This document shows, in pieces, positions 54,601 through 62,224 of a DNA stretch of 64,000 bases. Numbering within the stretch: the first letter of the stretch is position 1; the number at the start of each line of letters is the position of its first letter. The position numbers and the translations under genes were made by a program. The notes under the pieces were generated by a model. That model was not told where the DNA came from, ran no database searches, and was given only the letters and a program-made list of their open reading frames with translations. The stretch comes from CPC320 sp002684375 (GTDB taxonomy: Bacteria > Pseudomonadota > Alphaproteobacteria > Rhodobacterales > Rhodobacteraceae). The stretch lies in NCBI GenBank assembly GCA_965662545.1, contig CBFIHZ010000011.1, positions 36,098-100,097 of the forward strand. Reading direction: 5' to 3'.

Positions 54601-54654
54601 GACGTCGACATGATCCTCATGGTTCTGGATGACATTTTGACAGAGGCCGTCTGA
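51649..54654 (+). CDS. Three-domain fusion: APH-type kinase, M23 peptidase-like domain, class III aminotransferase/phospholyase
   Basis: 1001 residues, GGAGACGGG upstream. Residues ~20-330: aminoglycoside-phosphotransferase fold with Lys43 ('YILKVMRPG'), catalytic 'VHNDINDYNIL' (His195, Asp197, Asn202) and Mg-binding Asp220 ('LIDLGDM'). Residues ~400-560: M23/LytM-like domain with all metal ligands (His430 and Asp434 in 'HLGIDIF', His521/His523 in 'HLHFQ', His485 in 'LYGHL') but no signal peptide. Residues ~585-1001: class III PLP domain with 'FVNSGSEANELALRLAR', 'IADEVQTGLGRLG' and Lys843 in 'LGKPIGNGHPIGVVV'. That last form is typical of the phospholyases acting on phosphoethanolamine or phosphohydroxylysine. 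An amino-alcohol kinase plus phospholyase is the natural reading. The role of the middle domain is unknown. Confidence 0.9.
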   Translation: MTLHWTDALAQHWGIQARLTQLAGEYDLNFLAETLAGEGYILKVMRPGCNRELIEMQVSALAHVRDQPLADLYPEVIATLQGVACVSCLDTDGKPRLLWLLSRLPGRSYAQSAPKTRALAGDLGRAVGATDRVFETFRHPALERDFKWHLMQALWIKPELGVISDPDRRRLLQDIVADFSGVLGQLQNLPTQAVHNDINDYNILVSDEFCAPRRITGLIDLGDMCIAPRICDLAIAAAYVVLERSDPEEALEALVAGYHAENPLLSVELDVLWPLLQMRLAVSVVNSTLMAQAHPDDPYVVISQAPAWQFLENNNLHPGLLNARLRVACGLPVTSSAPAIEKYLDQMRGHFAPLMGVDLDHAPMGSLSVEASCWPQNPFDLPAAEAARVGQEFADNTPVWLGYYNEPRLIYTAPAFRKGRWLASDRRTVHLGIDIFAAQGGWVHAPLTGRVHVVENRTAPLDYGGVVILAHDTPDDQTFYTLYGHLNPEVCEKLAIGQLVQTGEAFCRLGDITQNGGWAPHLHFQLALTIDGIGEDWPGVADPDARHFWTQLCPNPAALLNLPDDKTAYVPTDKAQVLADRRAQFGDNLALSYAEPVMFLRGWKHHLFDEWGRPYLDAYNNVPHVGHAHPRVQAVAADQLKRMNSNTRYLHPARTAFAEKILSKFPPSFEVCYFVNSGSEANELALRLARAHTSAKGIVTPDHGYHGNTTGAVEISAYKFNAAGGIGQVDWVELVDVADDYRGRFGRDDAQRAQNYADQVDHAIARLGAKNIPLGGFIAETFPSVGGQIIPPKGYLRAVYGKIRAAGGLCIADEVQTGLGRLGDYYFGFEHQDVVPDVVVLGKPIGNGHPIGVVVTTRAIADSFAKGPEFFSTFGGSVLSCRIGKEVLDIVDDEELQNNAQVMGERLLAGLYRLQDKHAFIGDVRGMGLFIGLELVTDKVSKTEATNLASYVKNRMRAHRILLGSEGPKDNILKIRPPLTIGADDVDMILMVLDDILTEAV

Positions 54655-54694
54655 CAGCCAAATAAACAGAGGTGGTTGAGGGCAGGCGGCCTGT

Positions 54695-55360
54695 TTAAGG
54701 TTTGTGGGCTTTGAAAGGGGTTTTCCGATTGGGATAGCAGGTGGTGCAAATTTCGCAGACACGACCGTCACAACCCCGTGCCGAGCAGAATTCGCGACCA
54801 TAGAAAATAATCTGTAAATGCAGTTTATTCCACGCGTCTCTGGGGAAGACTTTTTTTAGATCGCGCTCGGTCTGGGTAACGTTCTTGCCCTTGGTCAACC
54901 CCCAGCGTTGCGCGAGGCGATGAATATGCGTATCCACCGGAAAAGCTGGCTGGCCAAAGCCCTGAGACATCACCACACTGGCAGTTTTATGGCCCACACC
55001 AGGCAGCGTTTCCAACGCGGCAAGATTATTGGGCACCTCGCCGTCGTATTGTTCGACCAATATCGTTGAAAGCATAGAGATGGCCTTGGATTTCTGAGGC
55101 GCAAGACCGCAGGGGCGGACTATTCTATAAATAGCCTCTCGCGGCACGTGCTGCATCTCAGCGGCGTTATCTGCGAGGGCAAACAAGGCGGGTGTGACCT
55201 GATTGACGCGCTCATCTGTGCATTGTGCGCTGAGCAAGACTGCCACCAACAGCTCAAAAATATTATTGTGATCCAAAGGCACCGGTGTTTCGGGGTAAAG
55301 CTGTTCGAGCCGTTGCATTACAAAACTGGCGCGTTCGTGTTTTAGCATAGGATCTGTCAC
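54695..55360 (-). CDS. nth: Endonuclease III
   Basis: 221 residues. Helix-hairpin-helix 'LETLPGVGHKTASVVMSQGF' contains the catalytic Lys. The catalytic Asp is in 'FPVDTHIHRLAQRWGL'. The C-terminal Cys cluster ('FCSARGCDGRVCEICTTCYP') provides the [4Fe-4S] ligands, with one more Cys than the classic spacing needs. The enzyme excises oxidised pyrimidines and cuts the abasic site in base-excision repair. Convergent with the fusion gene, 40 bases apart. Confidence 0.95.
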   Translation of the reverse strand: MTDPMLKHERASFVMQRLEQLYPETPVPLDHNNIFELLVAVLLSAQCTDERVNQVTPALFALADNAAEMQHVPREAIYRIVRPCGLAPQKSKAISMLSTILVEQYDGEVPNNLAALETLPGVGHKTASVVMSQGFGQPAFPVDTHIHRLAQRWGLTKGKNVTQTERDLKKVFPRDAWNKLHLQIIFYGREFCSARGCDGRVCEICTTCYPNRKTPFKAHKP

Positions 55361-55615
55361 TCCAGCATTTCAAAAATCTTTTTAATCAGTCGCATGTTGG
55401 GCGACCATGACAGCCTTTTTCAAGAGTGCAACTCTGACTTGGTTTGAACCGGCCAGATAATGCTGGACTGCGACCTTGGAACCGAGTGCGCGGTCGAAAG
55501 ATGCAAGCTGATGCCGACTTTGTTAAAAAAGGCATCAGCCCTCGCACTGTTCAATTCGTTGGTCACTTAATGTGAAATGCCCTGATAACAGATGATGTGG
55601 AGCAGCAATTTTCTG

Positions 55616-57940
55616 TCAAAATACATACGACATTTTAAAGCCCAATTGCGTTGGTGCGTCTTGTTGATCAAAACCGGATTGAAGGCTGATATCAAGCGAT
55701 AACTGGCTGCGTCCGGTGCGCTCAATGGGCAGGCTGGCACTTGCGAAAAAAACCATATTTTCCAAATAATCTGAGGTTTTAAAACCACTATAGCGTTTCT
55801 TGGCATAATGCATCGTACCGTCAGGACTGCGACCCGTTGCGGCCATTAAGGTAAGCTCCCCTGCGACCATTGATCCAGGGTCAGAAACGCCTACGCTCAG
55901 GCGGTGTCCATTATGGGCTAAGAGTTCCACACCCAGTGTGTGGCTTCTATAGACTGCGGATGTGAGACCAAAAGACTGAGGCGTAGGATTTATATCAGCA
56001 AGATTATACCGTGCCATATTGGCGAAAATCTCGATATTTTCTCTGTACTGATGCCGCAATCCAAAACTGACGGTGGTGCTGAGACCGGGAGCGGTGACAT
56101 TGCCCGAACCCGTGGTGATCAATTTGAGCGGTAGCGCCCATCGGGAAATGGTTGCGTGCAATTTGAGATGCGGAGTTGCTTGCATGGAAAGGGTTGCGCC
56201 ATGGCCTGAATCGGAGCCATCCGTCTGGTTGGTCAGTTGAAAAAAGGTCTCGAAAGACAATTGCCCAGAAATCTGTGCGTTAAGTTTGAATTGATGGGAG
56301 CTGGTCTTGTCGAACAAGTCCGGCTGCCCAATCAATCCAACCTTTTCATCCCAGAACCCGCGCCCAATCAACGTGCTGCTCAATCCCTCTTGTGTCAGGC
56401 TCAGCCGAGCGTCGCTGTTCTGGCTGAAGGTGAGTGAGCCAATGGTATAATCTTGGTGGCCCGGGTTTCCACTTTGGCTTTTGGGGGTGGCATATCCTAG
56501 TACCCGGCGTGGTTCTGATACAGGTGATTGTGGAAAGATTTCATCGCCGAGGACTTCAAAATTGGCCCCGTCAAACCTATCAAAGGCGATAAAGCTGTCT
56601 GTTAATATCTGACGCGTTACGGCGGACGGAAGTCCCAGAGGCAACCGGAGCCTTTGCTGGGTGATATCAATTCCAGAGCCTTCGTCGAAGAAATTTTGCC
56701 CAGTGGCGAGGGTGAGTGTGCCGATTTGGGAACTGGCTTTGGTTTGATTGATCAAACCGTGGCCAAAGATCGCTCGCATGACTTGCATTCCATGGGTTTC
56801 GACGGTTTCTCCATTTTTACCCTTCAAACCTGCAACAGATGCGGTTCGCTTTATTCTTGCGGTGATGGCGCTGGCACTCAAGCTTGGGAATTTTTGCATC
56901 AAAACAGCTGCTATCCCAGAGACATGCGGTGCCGCCATTGAGGTTCCGCTATAGGTGATGTGCCTGTTGCTGGTGTTGGCCATTGCGGCTTTTACCGAAC
57001 TGCCGGGTGCGGTGACACAGAATGCTTGAGCAACCCCGCATCGGTTAGTGTAATATGCTTCTGTGTTGGTGTCGTTAATCGCGACAACCGTGAGCCAACT
57101 GCCTGCAAGTTCGGAGGCATGATAGGGCAAGCCCCCCCAAATATCCACCTGGTCTCGGTGTTCGTTTCCTGCTGCAAAGACAAATAGTGTGCCGTTTTTT
57201 TGTGCCGCTCTGGCCGCTGCGATGCTGTTTTTATAGTAGAGGTTGACCTGATTAGCGGTGAGGCTTGTCACCGATGTTTCGCTGCCCCAGCTGTTATTGA
57301 TAATGTCAATGTTGTCAGTGATAGCTTGGCGAAATACGGTGGCAACCTGTCGGTCAGAGGCCAGTCCCGGAAGATAACCCTCACTGTTATTTGGCCCGAC
57401 TCGATAATCGTACAGGCTGGCGTCATATGCGACGCCACGCATACCAAACGCGTTGCGGTTGGCGCCAATAATAGAGGCCACATGTGTGCCGTGCCCGTCG
57501 CTGTCGTAACCAATGCCACGGGCGTCACCGCCAAAGTTACTGCCCAGAATAGGACGGCCTCTAAATTCAGCGTGGCTGCTGTCGATCCCTGTATCAACCA
57601 CTGCCACTCGGACGCCTTGCCCTGTGTGTCCTTGGTTATTTAATGTTGCGGCATTGATTAATACGAGCCCATATTGCGTGGCATATTCGTCACTGTAGAC
57701 GTCGGCAATTGTATTGGTCGGGCTGTCGTTGGGTATAGACGGAATTTCTGGTACGTTTGCAATCACCGGACCACTTTCAGAACAGCCTGAAAAGGCGATA
57801 CAGGCCCCAAATATTTGCAAGGTGAATTTTAACAGTGCTCCCTTCGGGCATTTGATTATCTTAAGATCTATGTAATTATTATTAAAAATGTAGTGAAGAA
57901 ACTTTTTGCGACCAGAAAACTGATCTATTAAAGCCGTCAT
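55616..57940 (-). CDS. Subtilase (S8) autotransporter
   Basis: 774 residues, AGGGGG before the ATG at 57940. A charged n-region of ~35 residues precedes a hydrophobic stretch ending in 'ACIAFSGC' (Cys53), which could be an extended autotransporter signal or a lipoprotein signal. Catalytic triad: Asp116 ('AVVDTGID'), His150 ('DGHGTHVAS') and Ser334 ('SGTSMAAPHV'), with oxyanion Asn259 ('FAAGNE'). From ~480 the sequence becomes beta-strand-rich and ends 'LGFKMSYVF', with the terminal aromatic of outer-membrane barrels. Expected at the cell surface, cleaving itself or environmental proteins. Monocistronic, with a long AT-rich upstream region that may indicate acquisition by transfer. Confidence 0.88.
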   Translation of the reverse strand: MTALIDQFSGRKKFLHYIFNNNYIDLKIIKCPKGALLKFTLQIFGACIAFSGCSESGPVIANVPEIPSIPNDSPTNTIADVYSDEYATQYGLVLINAATLNNQGHTGQGVRVAVVDTGIDSSHAEFRGRPILGSNFGGDARGIGYDSDGHGTHVASIIGANRNAFGMRGVAYDASLYDYRVGPNNSEGYLPGLASDRQVATVFRQAITDNIDIINNSWGSETSVTSLTANQVNLYYKNSIAAARAAQKNGTLFVFAAGNEHRDQVDIWGGLPYHASELAGSWLTVVAINDTNTEAYYTNRCGVAQAFCVTAPGSSVKAAMANTSNRHITYSGTSMAAPHVSGIAAVLMQKFPSLSASAITARIKRTASVAGLKGKNGETVETHGMQVMRAIFGHGLINQTKASSQIGTLTLATGQNFFDEGSGIDITQQRLRLPLGLPSAVTRQILTDSFIAFDRFDGANFEVLGDEIFPQSPVSEPRRVLGYATPKSQSGNPGHQDYTIGSLTFSQNSDARLSLTQEGLSSTLIGRGFWDEKVGLIGQPDLFDKTSSHQFKLNAQISGQLSFETFFQLTNQTDGSDSGHGATLSMQATPHLKLHATISRWALPLKLITTGSGNVTAPGLSTTVSFGLRHQYRENIEIFANMARYNLADINPTPQSFGLTSAVYRSHTLGVELLAHNGHRLSVGVSDPGSMVAGELTLMAATGRSPDGTMHYAKKRYSGFKTSDYLENMVFFASASLPIERTGRSQLSLDISLQSGFDQQDAPTQLGFKMSYVF

Positions 57941-58756
57941 GACGGCACCCCCTAAGAATATTATCCCACAGATAGGCGATACTCTTAGAATAGATAAAAA
58001 ATTATTACTTACATCCTCAGGGAGAGTGAAATAATGATTGTATCTATAGTTTAATAAGGCGAAAAATATATCTTTATACTAACAATTACAACTAAAGTAT
58101 AGAATTAATTTCGCTTATCTGTAAATTTTAATTCTACTGGTTCACAATAATTTTCCACAGTTGCAATTATTTTAATAAATATGTCAGGCGAATTAAACGC
58201 TTGATATTTGTCAGGCTGGGCTGCTGTCTTTGGTGCTGCCAATCACGGCTTTACGATCTTGTAACCCTGACATGATGAAACGACTGGCCTGTGAAACGGC
58301 TGTGATCGTGGCGTATCGGCCGGTCAACCTGTTTCTCAACATTTCCACACTGCGACACAGTCGGGTGTCGAAATTGAGAGGCAAAACAGAATTTGATGTG
58401 ATTTTTACGTATAATACATCTGTTTCACAGCGGACAGATCAATAGAGGTTACTGGTTTATCGATTGAAATTGATTCAAACGTGCCAGCACTATGACCCTG
58501 CCAGATGGCTTTTGATGGTAAACTTTAGGTTTGAATATTCCGATTCAAAACCTGATCTGCGCTGATGATCGCAAATTTAATTAACAAACTTTAACTCAAC
58601 TTAACATGCAGCTCACCCGTCTTAAGACAGGAAACAATCTTATCCTGCCTTAGGACGGCATTCAGAGAATATTTGTGGAATTCTCAATGAGGGGCTCTTT
58701 TTGAACGGCTTAAATTTTATCTGCGACGTCAAAAATGACCAAACGAGAAAAGGAAA
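57941..58756. other. AT-rich intergenic region with several inverted repeats
   Basis: About 815 bases, strongly AT-rich at 57960-58200, no convincing gene. An imperfect repeat (AGGTTTGAAT at 58527-58536 against ATTCAAAACCT at 58543-58553, one-base bulge) and the longer one at 58617-58658 lie here. Confidence 0.5.
58617..58658. repeat. 16-bp imperfect inverted repeat
   Basis: Arms 58617-58632 (CCGTCTTAAGACAGGA) and 58643-58658 (TCCTGCCTTAGGACGG) pair over 16 positions, with one wobble and one mismatch in RNA, around a ten-base loop. No T-run follows. It could fold as part of a small RNA or be a protein site. Confidence 0.5.
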
Positions 58757-58784
58757 GGGGGCCGCCGAAAGCGGCCCCCTTTTT
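58757..58784 (-). terminator. Rho-independent terminator of the GMC operon
   Basis: GGGGGCCGC (58757-58765) pairs perfectly with GCGGCCCCC (58771-58779) around CGAAA. T-rich sequence flanks both sides, so it can work in both directions. It is 23 bases after the stop of the leftward GMC gene. Confidence 0.85.
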
Positions 58785-58806
58785 AGACTTTTAAAAACGC
58801 CGGTGC

Positions 58807-60378
58807 TTACAGCGCTTTCCGGGTCATTTCACTTGCAATTCGGTCTGCTTGTCGAATGGCCAGCGAGACAATGGTCAAGGTGGGGTTTTCGGCCGCACCG
58901 GTCGTGAACTGGGATCCATCAGAGATAAACAGATTGTCAATATCGTGAGTTTGACCCCATTTGTTCACAACGCCATCCTGTGCTTTTGCGGACATGCGGT
59001 TGGTACCCAGGTTATGGGTGGATGGATAGGGCGGTGTTGGGAAGGTACGGGTTGCACCGACTGCTTCATAGACCGCCTTGCCCTGCTTATAGGCGTGATT
59101 GCGCATTGCAATGTCGTTAGGATGATCTGTGAAATGTACGTTGGCCACTGGCATACCCCATTTATCCTTCACGGCATCGTTCAAGGTCACGCAGTTACTC
59201 TCTTGCGGCATGTCTTCGCCAACAATCCACATGCCGGCCATGTTTTCATAGCTGTCCATTGCAGAAGTAAATGATCGGCCCCATGCGCCGGGATCCAAGA
59301 AGGCTGCCATGAACGGCACGCCCAATCCTAGCGTTTCCAGCTCATACCCGCCAACAAAGCCACGGCTTGGATCATGACGGGCCTCATCTTGGATGATGCC
59401 GGCCATTGTCGTGCCGCGCCACATTCGGACAGGTTTGTCAAACGAAGCATAGACCGATCCTGTCATATGCCGCATATAGTTCTTACCCACCATACCCGAT
59501 GAGTTCGCCAAACCGTCTGGGAACATCGAAGTGGCCGAATTCAGCAACATGCGTGGGCTCTCAAGTGAATTACCTGCCACGCAGACCACGCGCGCCTTTT
59601 GCATCTGAAGGGCCCCGTCTTTGTCGAAATATTCGACGCCGGTGACTTTACCTTGGTCGTTGTGAAGAATGCGCGCCACATGAGCGTGCTCGCGCACTTC
59701 TAGATTTCCAGTGGCCTCACCGCGGGGAATATCGGTATAGGCAGCCGACCATTTCGCACCCCATTTACAGCCCTGAAAACAAAATCCGGTCTGCTGGCAA
59801 GCCATACGATCGTCATGATCGACTGGATTGATCGCCATCCGGCCAGTGTGAACCTCTTTATAGCCCAGCTTTTTGGCCCCAGCTTCGAACACCTTAAAAT
59901 TGTTGTTCCCAGGCAGGCCGGGAATGCCGTTGGTGCGGGTTACCCCAAGCTTTTTTTCGGCCTTATCATAATAAGGGGCCAAGTCTGCAAGAGTAATCGG
60001 CCAATCCAAAAGGCTCGCGCCCTCAACATTGCCGTAATGGGTCTGTGTCTTGAACTCATGCTCTTGAAAGCGCAGGGATGCGCCCGCCCAGTGTGTCGTC
60101 GCCCCACCGACGGCCTTAACGATCCATGCTGGCAGACCTGAGAAGTCCCGTGAGACCCGCCAGTCGCCTGAAGTGGTACGCGGGTCTGTCCAGGCCAACT
60201 GACCAAAACTTTCCCATTCATCATTGACGTAATCTTCTGGCAGATAACGACCACCGGCCTCTAGTGCCACAACTTTGACGCCCTTTTGCGCCAGCTCATT
60301 AGACAGAACACCGCCACCGGCGCCAGTGCCGATAACCACTACGACGTTGTCGTCGTTTAAATCAAATTTTGCGACCAT
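58807..60378 (-). CDS. GMC-family oxidoreductase (sugar/alcohol dehydrogenase large subunit)
   Basis: 523 residues. FAD-binding 'VVVIGTGAGGGVLSNELAQKG' and 'VVALEAGGRY' open the protein. 'KAVGGATTHWAGASLRF' is the GMC substrate-side motif of gluconate-2-dehydrogenase-like members. The C-terminal GMC_oxred_C part has 'YPSTHNLGTNRMS' (active-site His) and 'LFISDGSQFTTGAAENPTLTIVSLAIRQADRI'. It has no export signal of its own; the small subunit 14 bases upstream does, so the pair is likely carried through the Tat system together. Periplasmic oxidation of a polyol, sugar or sugar acid is expected, with electrons passing to a cytochrome not encoded here. Confidence 0.92.
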   Translation of the reverse strand: MVAKFDLNDDNVVVVIGTGAGGGVLSNELAQKGVKVVALEAGGRYLPEDYVNDEWESFGQLAWTDPRTTSGDWRVSRDFSGLPAWIVKAVGGATTHWAGASLRFQEHEFKTQTHYGNVEGASLLDWPITLADLAPYYDKAEKKLGVTRTNGIPGLPGNNNFKVFEAGAKKLGYKEVHTGRMAINPVDHDDRMACQQTGFCFQGCKWGAKWSAAYTDIPRGEATGNLEVREHAHVARILHNDQGKVTGVEYFDKDGALQMQKARVVCVAGNSLESPRMLLNSATSMFPDGLANSSGMVGKNYMRHMTGSVYASFDKPVRMWRGTTMAGIIQDEARHDPSRGFVGGYELETLGLGVPFMAAFLDPGAWGRSFTSAMDSYENMAGMWIVGEDMPQESNCVTLNDAVKDKWGMPVANVHFTDHPNDIAMRNHAYKQGKAVYEAVGATRTFPTPPYPSTHNLGTNRMSAKAQDGVVNKWGQTHDIDNLFISDGSQFTTGAAENPTLTIVSLAIRQADRIASEMTRKAL

Positions 60379-60392
60379 TGGATTATCCTCCC

Positions 60393-60917
60393 TTACAACC
60401 AGTTGATGTCATCAAAACCGCGGTCGATATAACCGCCCTGAGAAAAGGACTCGCCCTCATAACCAAAAATCGGCCAAACTGCTTTTTGGTTGTAAAGCCC
60501 TGTTACCAACCCACCTCGGATGGTTTGGAAAAATCCAGTCTCTTCCATTGCCGTCAACAGTTTGACGCGGTCGGACTCCCAGCCGACGCTGAGATAATCG
60601 GCAAAGCCCGCCGCTTGAGCAGAGGTATCCAATGCGGCGACGCCCTCGGCGATCATGTCTTTTGCGCCATCACTGTCATAGCCTTTGACTGCAATGACAT
60701 AATATTCATCACCAATCTGATCGTGGGGATAAATATCCCGGGCCATTTGAAAGACAGTGGCCATCTGGTGACTGGAGATAACATTAACCGTCAGTGCCCA
60801 TGACGCGTTTGGCGCGGCCATGAAGCCACCACCAATCACTGCCAGAGATCCGGCAGAGGCAGCTCGGCCCAAAAGGGCCCTGCGGGTTAAGGTTGTTGGG
60901 TTTGTTTCCTTGGTCAT
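60393..60917 (-). CDS. Tat-exported small subunit, gluconate 2-dehydrogenase subunit 3 family
   Basis: 174 residues. N-terminal 'LTRRALLGRAASAGSLAVIGGGF' is a clear twin-arginine signal. The mature part contains 'MARDIYPHDQIGDEYYVIAV', the conserved core of subunit-3-type proteins. In related enzymes this subunit escorts the FAD-loaded large subunit through the Tat pore. It lies 14 bases before the GMC gene and 40 after the glyoxalase gene, in one leftward operon. Confidence 0.88.
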   Translation of the reverse strand: MTKETNPTTLTRRALLGRAASAGSLAVIGGGFMAAPNASWALTVNVISSHQMATVFQMARDIYPHDQIGDEYYVIAVKGYDSDGAKDMIAEGVAALDTSAQAAGFADYLSVGWESDRVKLLTAMEETGFFQTIRGGLVTGLYNQKAVWPIFGYEGESFSQGGYIDRGFDDINWL

Positions 60918-60957
60918 AAATCCCTCCCTATCGAAACATGTGGGTTTGTCCCCTTAA

Positions 60958-61353
60958 TTATTTGAAGCGTCCTTGGCGCTGCAAAACTTCAATTTCGTAC
61001 CCATCGGGGTCGGCTACGAAGAAAAATTTGGCGATTGTGACGCCGTTGTTTTTAAAATCTACCAGTTTGCGAGGTGCGAGGCCTTCGGCTTCAAACCGGG
61101 CATGTTCTGCAGTGACATCGTCCACCACAACCGCAATATGGCCGTAGCCATTGCCCAGATCGTAGGCCTCTTCTTGGCTTTTGTTAACGGTCAACTCAAG
61201 TTCAAAGCCGGTTTCGCTATTGCTTAAGTAAATCAGAGTAAAGCTATCAAAATCCAGTCTGTCAGCGACCTCTAACCCGAAGGCACTTTGGTAAAAGGCG
61301 ACGGAGCGGGCCTCGTCCAGTACCCGAATCATCGAGTGTATCAATTTTGCCAA
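60958..61353 (-). CDS. Glyoxalase I-like protein (lactoylglutathione lyase family)
   Basis: 131 residues, TTG start with the strong AGGAGG upstream. VOC fold with the four metal positions: His6 ('KLIHSMIRV'), Glu in 'GFELELTVN', His in 'GNGYGHIAVVVDD' and Glu in 'DGYEIEVLQR'. All are kept, so an active metal-dependent glyoxalase is plausible; it detoxifies methylglyoxal as the glutathione hemithioacetal. First gene of the glyoxalase - small subunit - GMC operon, which suggests protection against reactive carbonyls made during sugar oxidation, or a related VOC reaction. Confidence 0.88.
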   Translation of the reverse strand: MAKLIHSMIRVLDEARSVAFYQSAFGLEVADRLDFDSFTLIYLSNSETGFELELTVNKSQEEAYDLGNGYGHIAVVVDDVTAEHARFEAEGLAPRKLVDFKNNGVTIAKFFFVADPDGYEIEVLQRQGRFK

Positions 61354-61364
61354 AATATCCCTCC

Positions 61365-61429
61365 TATAACTAGCGGTTATAAAGAGCGTATGTCGGTGCT
61401 TGGTACCTTTGGTAGTACTGTTATACTAC
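61365..61429. promoter_or_regulatory. Two inverted repeats in the glyoxalase/GMC operon leader
   Basis: TATAAC-TAGCG-GTTATA (61365-61381) abuts the ribosome site, and GTAGTA-CTGTTA-TACTAC (61412-61429) lies 30 bases further up. Both have perfect six-base arms and fill most of the 85-base gap. An RHH-family DNA-binding protein is encoded just upstream, so these are candidate operators. Confidence 0.45.
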
Positions 61430-61438
61430 GATGCTATT

Positions 61439-61735
61439 TTATTCGGCCGCGGTTTTACTGGCTGGGGCGCTTTTTTCGTATTCCCCAAGATGAATCGTAC
61501 ACGCGCAGCGCAGCAGGGAAGTGAAATTCAGTGCTTCTCCATGAATTTCAAGAACTTCCGCATGTAATTTTGAAATGAAAGCGGGGGTGCTGAGTTGCTC
61601 TTCAGCTGCAATTTGATCCACAATATGCCAAAAAGAACGCTCCAGTCGAATTGATGTACTTTGACCGTTTAAGCGCAAACTCCGCGTTACTGACTCGTAG
61701 CGCTCTTGGTCTTGACCCGCAAACATCTGACACAT
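61439..61735 (-). CDS. Ribbon-helix-helix (RHH_4-type) protein
   Basis: 98 residues. 'SVTRSLRLNGQSTSIRLERSFWHIVDQIAAEEQLSTPAFISKLHAEV' is the RHH_4 pattern of alphaproteobacteria: beta-strand then two helices, with a Cys-containing C-terminus 'NFTSLLRCACTIHLGEYE'. These small proteins are presumed DNA-binding dimers. It is 85 bases upstream of the glyoxalase gene on the same strand, and the gap contains two inverted repeats it might bind. Confidence 0.82.
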   Translation of the reverse strand: MCQMFAGQDQERYESVTRSLRLNGQSTSIRLERSFWHIVDQIAAEEQLSTPAFISKLHAEVLEIHGEALNFTSLLRCACTIHLGEYEKSAPASKTAAE

Positions 61736-62220
61736 TTGATCTGCTCCTCAGCATAAGACTACTCTTAGTTATGCCGGAAGGTCAACATTAAGCCGCAGTA
61801 ATCACACCCGCAGGACACGCGCGCAAAGCCAGTCTCTTAGAGGTTAGCTGAGCGGTCGCCATGTGGGCGTTTCGCAATGACAGAGGCGCAGTAAAGCGAC
61901 TTTGAGTGGCCAAACCGGCACTTTTAATGATCCAAGCGTTGGCGACAGGCTTGGCCCGGCCCTCTGCACCCTCAAAGCTCTGGCAACCAAGAGTGTGACA
62001 TGACCAAAAACAGCGATGCGCACCTTCTTAAGCAAGGTATCAAGCACTTCTAATCGCTTATCACTGTATGGAACGGGATGACACCTCGGGTATGGCTGAG
62101 GCCATTGGGTATTGGCGGGTAATCAAGTCATATTTGCTGCGCGTCGAGAAATAAAAACCGTCGATGCGCAACCTGCGTAGTTTGACCCGCTATGTCCGTT
62201 GCTATAGTGATAGTGAAATA
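61736..62220. other. Intergenic region before the broken glycosyltransferase gene
   Basis: About 485 bases with no recognisable intact gene; possibly contains the decayed 5' end of the Maf-like gene that follows. Confidence 0.4.
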
Positions 62221-62224
62221 AAAT

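Noticed and set aside
61844..62047. Small leftward frame upstream of the broken glycosyltransferase
   Set aside because: No homology evident and no ribosome site; region looks decayed.
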